Below, piece by piece: positions 50,622-62,369 of a stretch of 64,000 nucleotides of DNA; positions within the stretch are counted from its first letter, which is position 1, and the number at the start of each line of letters is the position of its first letter. The notes beneath the pieces are model-generated. The model was not told the origin of the DNA, searched no databases, and was given only the letters and a program-made list of their open reading frames with translations. The translations under genes were made by a program, and so were the position numbers. The stretch comes from Haliclona indistincta (taxonomy: Eukaryota > Porifera > Demospongiae > Haplosclerida > Chalinidae), in NCBI GenBank assembly GCA_964017065.1, contig OZ024788.1, positions 12,604,845-12,668,844 on the forward strand. Reading direction: 5' to 3'.

Positions 50622-53600
50622 ATGGCTAGTAATTCAAGTGCTTTGCGTTGCCTTGGTTGTGGACAGGTCACAAAAGCTACAGACAGAAGGTCTCTCACTA
50701 GTTCTGAAGGAAGGGTTGTTGCTGAAGTATGGAGAGAGTTAGTGAACTTGGAAGGACTACAGCTTGATGTGCAGTTGCTTGATTCGCGGCACCCTATGTG
50801 CAGAAAGTGCTTTAACTCATACAAAACAGTACACAAGTATCAGCAAGCCATCAGATGTAATCTCAGGAATGCAGCAGTAGTGCTAGAGTCATCTCAGCGG
50901 ATTGTGTCAGCTCCCTCTCCAAAGAGGCCTAGACTCTCTCAGTTCAGATCCAGACCTAGCTCTCCAGATGTTGCGGTAGGTATAGTACAATTTGAAATGA
51001 TCTATAGTAAAGTACGTACTACGTGTTATTAGGTTGAACTAGGGTACAATGAGACCAAGGTTATACACATCACTCCAACGAGGAAGAGAATTTGCAAAGC
51101 CATCGCTCGAAAGCAGCACAAAACTGTTGCGAGAGAGGCCTTGTCAAACCCTCTTACGAAGTCTGTGATCGTCAACAGTCTGGGGAAAGAGATTGCATCA
51201 GAGGTCAAGATGTTGTCATCGGCAACTGTAGATTCCATCCTACAAAGCCGTGACCTCTACCACCTCAAGCATTTCAAGTGGAGCATGCTCCTTGAAGAGT
51301 TGTCGACGCATTGTCCAGTTCTAGCTACCATCCTAGAATTGACAACAAAGACCAAAACTGCCAGATCCAACACGAATGCAGTTGTTGGTATGTGTGTCGC
51401 ACTGCTCACTAGCCACCGCAATTCTAGAATGAATCTTATTCAAAAGATTACCTCTCTCATCTTGTATGCCGGTGGCACATCCAAGCAGGTACATAACAGT
51501 TTTACCGTTTCGATTAACGCAATAAACTCATGTTTATGTTAGGTTTACCAGAGGCTAGTCAAATTGAATGTGACAGTTTCACATTCATCTCTAATCCGAC
51601 TGCTAGATCTCACAGGCAAGGGCTTTGATGTTGAAGTGAAGCAGTGGAGAGATAGCATAGTGCCCTTGCTAAACAGCTCACACGTGTGTGTAAGTATTAA
51701 TAACTCATCATTTGCTGAAACCATACCTTATAATGCAGCGAACCCAAAATCCACCATGGGTTAAAACAGGCAACCAGTTAGCTCCCGTTCGTGATGCAAC
51801 AGCACAAGATGACTCCGACTCTGATATGTCATGGATGAGTTACTCTCCAGTTAGTTCAGATGATGAGTGTGACACATTTTCTGAGGGAGATGAGTCCGAG
51901 TGCTTTGAGCCTACAGAGCTAGACCTCGAACCAGATGCTGAGCTAGACCTCCAACCAGATGCTGAGCTAGACCTTGAACCAGATGCTGAGCTAGACCTCC
52001 AACCAGATGATGAGCTAGACCTGGAACCAGATGCTGAGCTGGACCTCGAAGCAGATGCGGAGCTAGACCTCGAATCTAATAGTCATGAGAGTAACCCAGG
52101 TGCATATCCATAATTCCACTTTACAATAATCATGCATTGTTTATATAGAGTGTAGTCCCACACTTTATCAGATCTGTGGTGATAACATTGACAAGGGGAT
52201 CAAACAGCGTTACATGAGAGTTGGTCAAGACAAGCCTGATTCTATTCACTACTTTCACTCGTATGCTGTTGCTGACAGGGTCAACTTCTGGTGTCTAAGT
52301 GATAAGGTCCATCCAACTCAGCAACAGGACAAGAGTCAAATTGCCTTGTCGTTGCTACCAACACCTGAGGACGATGAAGCGCTCCGTAGGAACGTGCTTG
52401 TCATCATTTCCCGAATTCTATTCGAGAACATGAAGTTTTTTGAGATTTCGTTTGAGGGAGTTGTTGACTGGCACATCTCTCATGAGTACGAGAAGGAAAT
52501 GGCTCAAAAATCAGTTGTGGTATGTTATGATTACAACACGTCATCAAGCCCATCTCCATACACATTCACGCAGTATAATGATAAACCACACTATCACAAC
52601 CTAACATAAATCAATTTTTCTCACTACTAGCACCCACTAGGGATTCAGGCGAGAGATGAGAATAAGAATGAGCACATGGTTGATATCATGAAAGAGTCAC
52701 AGCAGTATGTTCCAATGGTCAGTACAACTGAGGATCTCTACATTGCTAGTGTTGACAGAACAGTCAAAGTAGCATGTGCCCTTGCTTATCCTATTCCCTT
52801 TTCTGGAGACCAGAAGACGGCAGCTAGGGCAAGAGGTGCACAAAAATCATTGATGAGTGAGGTACCACCAGCAGACAGGCTAGCTGGTTTGGTACCTGTT
52901 GTTGCAGACTGGCACACAAAGGTCAAATTGCTTGACGTAAGTTGATCAAAGACTATGCACATAGCATTATGTTATTATGATTATTTTATAGATCATCTGG
53001 AAGTATTTCTATTCAGTTCGGTCTGCTAAAGACCATGGAACCCTGTACCAGCTGCGAAACAAGCTGAATCGCACAAATGTAGTTTGTGTACCTAAGAGAG
53101 ACGTGAATGCTTGTGAAGACTTCATTTCAACAGTTACAGCTGGTCTTGTTGTTGCTGCTGCGCTTGCCACTTTTGAGCTCAAATCAGTTGATGACCTACC
53201 TGCAGAGGACATAGTTCCCGGAGGTGACATCATCTTTACACTACCTAAGGATGAGAGACGCAAGAAACTAGCTAGCCTCTGTGGCCAGGTGTATGATAGA
53301 TATGTGCATTTTGCATTTAACACCACGACTGCAGCCAGTTCAGACTGCGTGTATGAGTACTCCGTGCAGTTACTACGGATGTGCTTGTTCTACACCGAGT
53401 TTGCAGATGGTATCCGTGAAGGAGATGGTAATCGAGTCTTGCGTTGCTGGAAATACATGATGCCTATTTTTAACTCATCATGCAATACCAACTATGCCTG
53501 TGAAGCAGCAAATCTTGTAGTGCAGCAGATGTACACATTGCCTCCTAGACTGGCTTCTCAACTTCTTTGGGGACGTTTTGTGAACGTGCATGGCAAACCA

Positions 53601-53978
53601 GGCAAGAATATACCAGTTGACCTACATATGGAGCACCTGAACAAAATTGCCAAAGGAGCTATTCGATTTCTTGGTCCAAACAAATCTGAAAAGTCAATTA
53701 CACGAATTGGTCGAGCAATTGGTACACTCTCACCTGTGTTAGACAACTTCGATGATGACAATGATGTAGCTAGCCAATCTGGTAATCAAAAGAGACCAAG
53801 TGCAAAGAAGGACATCTCCGTAGTTGTTGGCGAACTGGTCAAGGCAGAGTGCTTGAAAGAGCGAGTGTCCAAAAAGAGGAAGCACAAGAAATTTCCGAAA
53901 CCTCGGAACGTTCTTTATGCAAAAGAGAAAGAGGAAGTTTTACTTTGGCTAACTGGCAAATTGCCAAGCTCAATTTGA
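50622..53978 (+). CDS. DUF6589-family putative transposase
   Basis: Seven exons in consistent phase: 50622-50975, 51033-51488, 51543-51689, 51739-52099, 52149-52519, 52631-52936, 52992-53978; about 993 aa, uninterrupted. N-terminus: Cys pairs in LRCLGCGQ and HPMCRKCF suggest a zinc finger. Middle: an acidic stretch with about eight ELDLEPDA repeats. C-terminal half: DUF6589-like sequence including CGDNIDKGI, FHSYAVADRVNFW, and SAKDHGTLYQLRN. The conserved Asp after GDN and the downstream acidic residues would fit an RNase H-like (DDE-type) transposase, but the fold and active site are inferred. It would bind the element's TIRs and cut them. Basic C-terminus (SKKRKHKKFPKP) may be a nuclear signal. 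Confidence 0.75.
51915..52080. repeat. 24-bp tandem repeat encoding ELDLEPDA
   Basis: About seven to eight in-frame copies within exon 4 of the DUF6589 gene, alternating EPDA/QPDA/EADA. Copy number keeps the frame. Confidence 0.9.
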
Positions 53979-53987
53979 CAGGTGTCA

Positions 53988-55432
53988 TTAGGAAAACATC
54001 ACAAAGTCATTTAATCGAAGTGCACATTCACCACAATCACACAATCTTGCACAAACATCACAACACAAACACTTAATCATTTCTACTTGTTCATAGTTGT
54101 CAATGTCACTGAAAAGAAGTTGTCTTCTGCACGTGCACGAATTAGATACGTACGATGACATATCATCCTCTACTCTGTGGTAGACCCTCGCTTTTAGCAC
54201 AGTTGCAATTGACAATTGTCCATCCCGACCCGCCCTACCAGTTTCTTGAATGTAGCTACTAACATCGTCGGGTGGGCCAATGTGTACAACTTGCCTGACG
54301 TCTGGACAATCTACACCCATACCAAAAGCTACAGTAGCAACAACAACACGTAGATTAGTGTTTTCCTTGAACAACTTTAAAATCTGTGTCTTGTGCTCAC
54401 ATCCTGTTACACTAGTGAACATGTCAACCAGTCTGAACTCTGGTATATCTGGAGCGTCACTTGGAACCGTGAACTCATATCCAAGCTTATCATGCAGGAA
54501 ACTATACACGTCTCCGCACATTGAGAATGTCTGACCATAGATAATTGTTTTGGGGAAGGAGCACTTTTCGATGGCTAGTTTTTCTGCAAACTGTTCAAAA
54601 GTGGTAGGTACATTGACAAACTCTCCAACGGAATAAGAGATGTTTGCCTTAGCCGGTGACCTAGCTAGGACAAATGGGCATCTCAAACCTAAAGTACGAC
54701 TAATAGCCACTCGGTCACTGTTAGTAGCTGTTGCTGTTAGTGCCATCATTTGAACTGAGCTTGGTACCAAGCTCCGCAGATCACCCAGCTTTGCCATGAC
54801 AATTCGGAAAGTATCACCCCTGTGCATGAAAAATTGTGTATGATTATAATAATTAAGTTTTGTTGTTTGTGCCTATACCATTTTTTAACGCAATGGGCTT
54901 CATCGATCACTACTGCTCTTAACCGCTCACACCACACGTCACTTCCTATCACTTTCCTCCACCTCCTTGTACCGATTATCATTTCTGGGGAAAAGAACAC
55001 CAATCTATAGCAGCCTTTGACTACATCATCCAGCATCTTCTTGTCAGTCACTTCCCCGGACACATAGGTGCACAACAGTCCTTTACTTGTCAGCGTAGTT
55101 ACCTAAATTTTATACATTAAAATTAACGTACTATTGACTCTACTTATAGAACAATGGTAAACCTGATCTTTCATGATGGCTAGGAGTGGAGTGATCACTA
55201 AGACTATAGAGTCCTGGGCCTGACTGCAGTTTCCAAGAAAATAGTCAAAGGCTCCTGGCAAGCAGGAGTAACAAAGACTTTTTCCGAAGCCAGTCGGCAA
55301 CACTCCAAATGCATCTCTTCCCTTCATGATAGCAACAGCCAAATCCACCTGTTCATCCTTCATAGAAGCATAGCCTAGGTCTCTACCAGCACGAATCACA
55401 CACTCTCTCTCATCACCAGTACTAGTAGCCAT
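53988..55432 (-). CDS. RecQ-like DNA helicase of the DUF6589 element
   Basis: Three exons: 55432-55163, 55102-54879, 54819-53988, joined in phase to ~441 aa. Helicase motifs appear in order: [14 protein letters not shown], Ia [77 protein letters not shown] Cys-rich zinc-binding tail follows (CTCRRQLLF and [16 protein letters not shown]). That is a RecQ core with a RecQ-type zinc domain but without HRDC. An in-frame upstream ATG at about 55455 is possible. It is presumably used in transposition, for example to unwind element ends or aid copying; this role is inferred from position inside the TIRs. Confidence 0.85.
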
Positions 55433-55587
55433 TACGATTGTTAGTGTTGTCATGGATATGATGTAGTAGGCAGGTACTCTTGTTAAAGTGCATGTATAAT
55501 GTAGTGCGGTGAACATGTCTTGTAGAAACTATTGAAATACTGCAATCTGATTGGTGCTGCACCAAATCGTGCAGTAGAACGAATAAG

Positions 55588-55643
55588 GTGAACGCGTGAC
55601 ACCCGACCTCCCGTTAAGGCTGAGGTCGGGCCACGCCCAACTA
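55588..55643 (-). repeat. Right terminal inverted repeat of DUF6589/RecQ element
   Basis: 56 bases identical to the reverse complement of 50431-50486, followed by the 9-bp direct repeat at 55644-55652. Confidence 0.9.
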
Positions 55644-55805
55644 GGAAGCACGTACGAACAGATCTAGACTCAGTGGAGCTTCGCAAGGGTCACCCTCCAA
55701 CTCACAACGTGGCGATGCTGGGATACTTCGAATAGACGAACGTGCACGATTACATGCTCACGTGCGCCTGTGTGCTCAACTTTAATAACGCACTGCCAGT
55801 GCAGT

Positions 55806-58136
55806 ATGATTCGAGCTCGCGATCGAGGGCCGTACAAAAGATATCTCAGTGATCCCGATCCCGAAGCAAACAAGCCAAAAAGTACATTGTACGATCATCG
55901 ACAGCGCAGGCTAGCAGACAATGATAACGGTAAGTTTATGCCTGTAACTTTAATTGTAAAAAATAACTAGTAATTATACTTCATGTACAGTAGATCCTCG
56001 CTTATCCGAAGTACTGTGGTCACAGGCCTTGTAAATTTGTTAGATACATGTAACTGAATAGCATGTAGATAGCAAACAACATTAATGATATTCATAACCA
56101 CATAATAAGATTCATAAACACAATGTAATAATAAATTATTATTCAGCAGTGTTATTCACATTAGAATTTGTGGGTTTGGATAAAGATAAGTGAGGTTCAG
56201 ATATGCGAGTGCAATTAGTAAAACCTGAGTAAAACAACTGATTATTACACTAGGAGGAAATCTACGTGTCTATCCAGACACAACTGACAAGAACAGAGAA
56301 GAATTTGTTACAAGGACACACAACTTGGTAGTAGAGGTTGGTTAACTTGCACTGAAAAGTGCACATGGTGAACCTGTAAGTGAAATCAGTTTGCTTAATA
56401 CATGTACATGAATCTGCAAATTTAAATATTAGTAAACTGTATAAGTTTGAACACAACAGTATACACTGACTTACTGCACGTGAGTAGTATTCTTGTAGGT
56501 AAATGGGGTTGTAGAGGTGTCGTGTCTTTCTTCCTTTCAACTATTTGATGTTGTAAAAAACGTCGCCATTGATGGAATGCATTGTATATATGGGGGAATA
56601 ACCAAAATGCTGTTGGGTTTATGGTTCGATTCCACTCACCACAAGCAGCCTTGGTACCGTGGACTAAGAATCAGTGATGTTGACAACCGGCTACTCAGTA
56701 TTTGCCCTCCAAGCAACATTACAAAGACTCCTCGCAGCTTTACGGAAAAAAAGTACTGGAAATGTAAGCATTGCATAACTATTATTCTAATACAATTCAA
56801 GGAATATTGTAAGACGTGAACATTGTGAGAGGGATGTGTGACCCTCTTATTTCCTTGAAAAGGCCAGTGCTTTTGTGAAGCCTCAAGCACATTGGGCTGT
56901 GTCTTCCATTGCTTCATTGGCTTCACTCAAGTGTTGCCTTATATAATTATTTTCACATCTGTCACACAAATCCTGTTTTCTGTTTTATAGCTGCTGATTT
57001 TCAGTATTGGGCACTCTTCTACATGCTTCCGTGCATGGCCGGTATTTTGCCTCCTTTGTATCTAACACATTTGTCGCTCTCTGTTGCTGTTGTATACTAT
57101 CTGAACAAACAATCTATCACTGCATCGGACCTAAGGCTAAGCCGCTCTCTTGTGAATGACTTTCACTCTAAATTCATTGAGCTATATGGTATGAAATGTC
57201 AATTCAAATAATTCTTGATTTTTACCTCGATTATATTAATACATAGGAGAGAGATATGCATCACTGAATCTCCACTACATGCTGCATTTCCCTGAAGCTG
57301 TGAGCCAGATAGGACCAATGTGGGCACTCCACCTGCTATGAATTTGAAGCTTCAAACGGTGATATCAAAAAACTCCTACACGGAACAAAGAGAATAGATG
57401 TTCAGGTAATTTATAATCATGTACACCGCAACAACAATCGATGTTTCTACAGATTTCAAAGCTTACCTGTGCATTGCAATTTGTCAAATTGCAAACATCA
57501 ACTGTACCTGAAAGCAGCCCTGTGCATAGCTTGCTACATCAATTTAATGATGGCAGGCCACAGTCAAGGTGTGATATGGGCATGCATACAATCAGTATGA
57601 TTAATCATTGTAACACATAGAGCACCAATGGTGGGAGAGAATGGTGGGATCATTAGTCAAGCTTTAGCAATGGGAAAGTTGGACATAATTCAAACTGCTC
57701 AGTGTGGAATTCTCCACTCCAACAAGTACAAACGCTCTAAGAAGCGAATTGACCATGTCATCAGCTATGATAATTCTACTTGCTATGGTCAAATAGAGAA
57801 CTTTGTGTGCAACCGTGTTAATCATGTAATTGTGGAAATCTCAGAGCTGATAGAGTGTGTGGAACTACCATTTCCAAGAGTACCTTTTCTAAAGAAATTT
57901 AAGCCAAGGTATAATGAATGATCGTATGACCATTTTACTTGCACACTCTGTTTTACAGCAACCGGAAAAAAAAACATTCAAGTTGCACAAATTTCAGAGA
58001 AGTGCATTGTTATGGATTGCTGGGATGGAGGAAATCATGTGCAAATATAACTACCATACCTATAGTACTTTCCGTCTGACTAAATTATTAATAATAACTA
58101 ATCGCTATGTTTTGTTTGTATCATGCACATGCATCT
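55806..58136 (+). pseudogene. CACTA/EnSpm-like transposase, decayed
   Basis: Exons read by eye: 55806-55929, ~56258-56375, 56499-56763, 56991-57188, then ~57246, 57453, 57621 and 57960 onward. The core reads FDVVKNVAIDGMHCIYGG, LLSICPPSNITKTPRSF, YWALFYMLPCMAGILPPLY, and LNLHYMLHFPEAVSQIGP. This is the transposase of animal EnSpm-type elements, with the DxxH-like IDGMH box and a tnp2/DUF4218-like region. It would excise and insert the outer element. A TAA at 56343 and a frameshift near 57330 (before CYEFEASNGDIKKLLHG) show that this copy is dead. Confidence 0.75.
55986..56200. repeat. pogo/Tigger-like sequence in transposase intron
   Basis: Begins TACAGTAGATCCTCGCTTAT, a Tigger-like terminus; 'ggataaagataagtgaggtt' near 56178 may be the diverged other end. 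Confidence 0.45.
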
Positions 58137-58742
58137 AGAAAATAATTATGTGAGCTGTGTAAGCCACAGTATATGTATACATAGGAAGAGTTGCTCACAT
58201 ATGCACAAGATCAACCATGAACAAAAAGAAATAGTTTTGATATTCACTGGCATGGAGCCTAACCAGGAGCGTACAAGGGAAGGAGCGTGAAACTAATACA
58301 ATTATCGGAGCCTATAAAGTCCGGCGCGAGCGTTGCAAACGAGTAGGCCGGGATGAAGCGGCGTGGATGGATGTAAAGGCATGCAAGCAAGAGCGAGCTA
58401 CAAAGTGCACTGAAAGGCTCAAGTTCGAATTCCGAGTAGCAACAGCGCACGGCAGCGGAATTAGTTCTCGATAGTACACGCGATTATACGGGGAGTCGAA
58501 CGCTTCTTCCTAGGCTTCTTCCCATAGACGCTCCTGGTATAACTTACGAATTGGAAAAAATAATCTATGTAAAATATATGTGACGTATGCAAAATATATG
58601 TAGCATATATCAAAGCTCCACAACCACCTATGTAAGAACTATGTCAACATAGTCTGCATACCCTACACATATGCGAAACATATAATCAACATAGGATTAT
58701 CTATGTAACATATATGTAAAATATATGCCAGTTTTACGTGGG
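58137..58742. other. Right subterminal region of EnSpm-like element
   Basis: No gene. A run of ATATGT/ACATAT words from ~58560 mirrors the left subterminal region 48900-49080; such arrays usually serve as transposase binding sites. Confidence 0.6.
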
Positions 58743-59399
58743 TGGTAGCCTCAGCTGCTGGTTGCTGAGTGACATGGACGATGACTACCACTGGGAGAGA
58801 TTGGCACTGCACGGACAGCAAGTAAGTCATAAACAAGAATACACCAGCTGCATGCCTACCTGAACAGGGACATTCATTCCTCCTCCTGCTATACTGAAGC
58901 TTGACCGAAACAGCAAAGTAAACTTTTCTTCAGTGACAGTCTCAGCCGCCCTCCTCTCTGAGCTCCTCTTAATCTTCTTGAGTTGCATGAAATTGAAGTT
59001 GCACTGAAGAGTACCAGTTTGAGTATTGTACTCCATAGCCTTCTGATTGTTGAGAATTTCACCAGTTGATAACTGGTTGGTGACTCTGAGTTCACAAGAA
59101 GAAAGAGCAAATAAAAGCATAGCATTGTGATAATAACTTTATAGTATAATTGCTGTATTGTATGGTAACCTGTGTCTATTTTGAGGAATGTAATAACCAT
59201 ACAGCCTTAGTTTATATTGTATAGTAAAATGACAGTATGCTCAGTAAACACATGAACTAAAATTAATGTGCTACCCACATGTGCACAATTTTTACGAGTC
59301 TTTAAGTAAGTACGTGAGCAAAAGAAAAGATGCTAAAGTGGTCCCAAGAAGATTCAGCCGATGCATAATTAAGAAAAATATTACTATGCCTAGGTAATA

Positions 59400-59457
59400 T
59401 TTAGACCACACTAGGCGGTGCATTACGCGATATAATGCACCGCCTAGTGTGGTCTAA
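59400..59457. repeat. Perfect hairpin
   Basis: TTTAGACCACACTAGGCGGT and onward pairs with its complement; ~26-base arms and a short loop. A related 'tagaccata' / 'tatggtcta' pair flanks to 59530, suggesting a MITE. Confidence 0.9.
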
Positions 59458-59639
59458 ACGTTTTAGACCATACCAGGTGACTTTCCGACCGAGTGCTTGC
59501 TAGTTTGTTCAAGTACGTGGTATGGTCTAACTGACATGTAAACTACATTGTATAACACCAAAATTGCTGGAAAACATAGTAGATTTGTCTGCCATAGTGA
59601 AAAAGCAGATGCCTTGCTCACACTACACTGTAAAAACTA

Positions 59640-59935
59640 GGTGGTGAACGTCACTACTAATTGTGGTGACGTTCACTACTTTTTTGTTCACCACCAGGTA
59701 GTGAATTACTATATTGGTGACGGTCACTACCAAAATCGGTGAAGTCACTAATTTTCAAGTTTGGTGATATAATAATTGGTGACGTTCACTACTCAAATCA
59801 GTGAAGTCACTATTCGTCAAATTTGGTGATGTATTTATTGGTGACGTTCACTAATTTTTTGCTCACCACCAAGTAGTGAAGTACTATATTGGTGACAGTC
59901 GGCACTAATCAAGTCACTAATCACTAATCAAGTGT
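59640..59935. repeat. Cluster of GGTGACGTTCACTA motifs
   Basis: The word TTGGTGACGTTCACTACT and close variants occur about ten times in both orientations with 20-60-base spacing. TGACGT/ACGTCA-like cores resemble bZIP (CREB/ATF) half-sites. It could be a regulatory cluster or a degenerate satellite. Confidence 0.6.
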
Positions 59936-60394
59936 GACACGTCATAGCTCATGTCTCTATATTCCTTATTGCACAGGTTCTCCTGGTTTTGTCAGGTGCT
60001 GTGGCACTGCTCAGTGATGGCAACTAAACTGTGTGTTTTAAGTTTACAGACGGCTGTTGTCAAGGTTAATGTATGAATTATAAAGTTTTACTATATATAT
60101 CTTTATAATTTTTACTGAAGGGCTTACCAGGATCTCTAAATATCCTGACACTCCCTCTTTCATCAAGATGAAGTTATCGCTAACTCTCAAGGAACAAACC
60201 ACTACATCCACGTCAAGACTAGACTATTATTATTAATTAATGTCTTTGTAAACAACACTGTTTAAGTGGACACAACAAGAAAGACTAAATTTGAAACAAA
60301 AAATTAATGGGAAGTAATAATTACGGTACTGTGACAGTCTGTAAATACAATAAATTAGAGAAAACAACATTGACACAACATTGAAAATACTAGT
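59936..60394. other. No gene seen
   Basis: A/T-rich spacer between the motif cluster and the 102-bp array. Confidence 0.4.
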
Positions 60395-62100
60395 TCATAG
60401 TATCATTAGTGCATTTGGTGACCAAGAATGGTTTAAAACAAGCAAAACTGCAAAACAGCCTCCTACTATCATGCCAGTGTCGCAGTCCAGTGGAATTCAT
60501 GGTACCATTAGTGCTTTAGCTGGTGACAAAGAATGGTTAGAAGCAATCAAAACCGCAAAACAGCCTCCTACTATCATGCTAGTGTCGCAGTCCAGTGGAA
60601 TTCATAGTACCATTAGTGCTTCTGGTGACAAAGAATGGTTAGAAGCAATCAAAACTGCAAAACAGCCTCCTACTATCATGCTAGTGTCGCAGTCCAGTGG
60701 AATTCATGGTACCATTAGTGCTTCTGGTGACAAAGAATGGTTAGAAGCAATCAAAACCGCAAAACAGCCTCCTACTATCATGCTAGTGTCGCAGTCCAGT
60801 GGAATTCATGGTACCATTAGTGCTTCTGGTGACAATTAAGAATGGTTAGAAGCAATCAAAACCGCAAAACAGCCTCCTACTATCATGCTAGTGTCGCAGT
60901 CCAGTGGAATTCATGGTACCATTAGTGCTTCTGGTGACAAAGAATGGTTAGAAGCAATCAAAACTGCAAAACAGCCTCCTACTATCATGCTAGTGTCGCA
61001 GTCCAGTGGAATTCATGGTACCATTAGTGCTTCTGGTGACAATTAAGAATGGTTAGAAGCAATCAAAACCGCAAAACAGCCTCCTACTATCATGCTAGTG
61101 TCGCAGTCCAGTGGAATTCATGGTACCATTAGTGCTTCTGGTGACAAAGAATGGTTAGAAGCAATCAAAACTGCAAAACAGCCTCCTACTATCATGCTAG
61201 TGTCGCAGTCCAGTGGAATTCATGGTACCATTAGTGCTTCTGGTGACGAAGAATGGTTAGAAACAATCAAAACCGCAAAACAGCCTCCTACTATCATGCT
61301 AGTGTCGCAGTCCAGTGGAATTCATGGTACCATTAGTGCTTCTGGTGACAAAGAATGGTTAGAAGCAATCAAAACTGCAAAACAGCCTCCTACTATCATG
61401 CTAGTGTCGCAGTCCAGTGGAATTCATGGTACCATTAGTGCTTCTGGTGACGAAGAATGGTTAGAAACAATCAAAACCGCAAAACAGCCTCCTACTATCA
61501 TGCTAGTGTCGCAGTCCAGTGGAATTCATGGTACCATTAGTGCTTCTGGTGACAAAGAATGGTTAGAAGCAATCAAAACTGCAAAACAGCCTCCTACTAT
61601 CATTCTTGTGTTGCAATCCAGTGGAATTCATAGTACCATTAGTGCTTTGGGCGACACAGAATGGTTTGAAACAAGGAAAACTGCAAAACAGCCTCCTACT
61701 ATCATGCTAGTGTCGCAGTCCAGTGGAATTCATGGTACCATTAGTGCTTCTGGTGACAAAGAATGGTTAGAAGCAATCAAAACTGCAAAACAGCCTCCTA
61801 CTATCATTCTTGTGTTGCAATCCAGTGGAATTCATAGTACCATTAGTGCTTTGGGCGACACAGAATGGTTTGAAACAAGGAAAACTGCAAAACAGCCTCC
61901 TACTATCATTCTTGTGGTGCAATCCAGTACAATACACAGTATCATCAGCGTGTTTGACGACTAAGAACGGTGAAACAAAGAAGATTGGAAAACAGCATCC
62001 AAGCGTCAAGCTAATGCAACAATCCAGTAGAACTCACAGTATCATTAGTGTGTTTGACGACTTAGAATGTGTGAAACTGTTTCGTAGCACAGAATCCAGT
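60395..62100. repeat. 102-bp minisatellite, ~16 copies
   Basis: The unit containing AACAGCCTCCTACTATCATG recurs every 102 bases (34 codons), so one plus-strand frame stays open for up to 290 codons. Central copies are nearly identical, edge copies diverged, as expected for unequal crossing-over. Two units carry the same TAA-creating 3-base insertion (60835, 61043). No upstream splice or start context supports coding. Confidence 0.9.
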
Positions 62101-62288
62101 AGGGGGTAATGCATTTCACAGCATTTGAGCAGTTGAATCGATCACTGGTGACCTTGGCATCAGTTTAGTGGTTTAGAATGTGTAAAACTGTTTCATGCAG
62201 TGTATAGTAACGCTGTTCCGCACTTGCTTTTGTTCAATGACATTGTTATAAACACTGTTGTTACTACAAAAAATCTTTATAATAAAAA
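62101..62288. other. Spacer
   Basis: A diverged fragment of the preceding array (near 62165-62200) and A/T-rich sequence. Confidence 0.4.
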
Positions 62289-62367
62289 CTATAAAAGTGA
62301 GTTCCAAGTTATGTTTTCATGATCCATCAGGGCTTGTTCATTGAAATCTTGTGGAAAGGAGACTAGG
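62289..62367 (-). other. Candidate terminal exon
   Basis: After a long CT tract ending 'ctgtcctag' the minus strand reads FPQDFNEQALMDHENITWNS and stops with TAG at 62289. It could be the last exon of the gene whose repeated mini-exons lie at 63.5-63.95 kb. No family recognised. Confidence 0.3.
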
Positions 62368-62369
62368 AC

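Larger units (their letters stand above)
50431..55643. mobile_element. 5.2-kb transposon encoding DUF6589 protein and RecQ helicase
   Basis: The terminal inverted repeats are identical for 56 bases, starting TAGTTGGGCGTGGCCCGACC and containing an internal hairpin (CCCGACCT...AGGTCGGG). GGAAGCACG flanks both ends (50422-50430, 55644-55652); counting shared edge bases the direct repeat could be up to 11. The two genes are tail to tail, with stop codons 9 bases apart. The nearest named group known to me with comparable content is Academ (helicase-bearing forms), which usually shows 3-4-bp duplications; this assignment is an inference. Intact frames and perfect TIRs indicate a young insertion. 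Confidence 0.85.
48896..58742. mobile_element. 9.85-kb CACTA/EnSpm-like transposon inserted in STAT-B exon
   Basis: Left end CCCAGGTAAAACTGGCATAT; right end (complement) CCCACGTAAAACTGGCATAT, followed in both by many subterminal ATATGTTACATA-type words. The intact site in copy A shows that TG is duplicated (48894-48895 and 58743-58744), a 2-bp duplication. It encodes an EnSpm-type transposase (plus strand) and a BEN-domain protein (minus strand), both damaged, and is itself split by the DUF6589/RecQ element. Confidence 0.85.

Noticed and set aside
53988..55432. Host RecQ/BLM-type genome-maintenance helicase
   Set aside because: The gene lies wholly inside perfect TIRs with a target duplication and lacks HRDC; it is better explained as transposon-encoded.
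61092..61964. 290-codon frame of 34-residue repeats
   Set aside because: Minisatellite with unit length divisible by three; repeated internal stops in the neighbouring units and no start or splice context.
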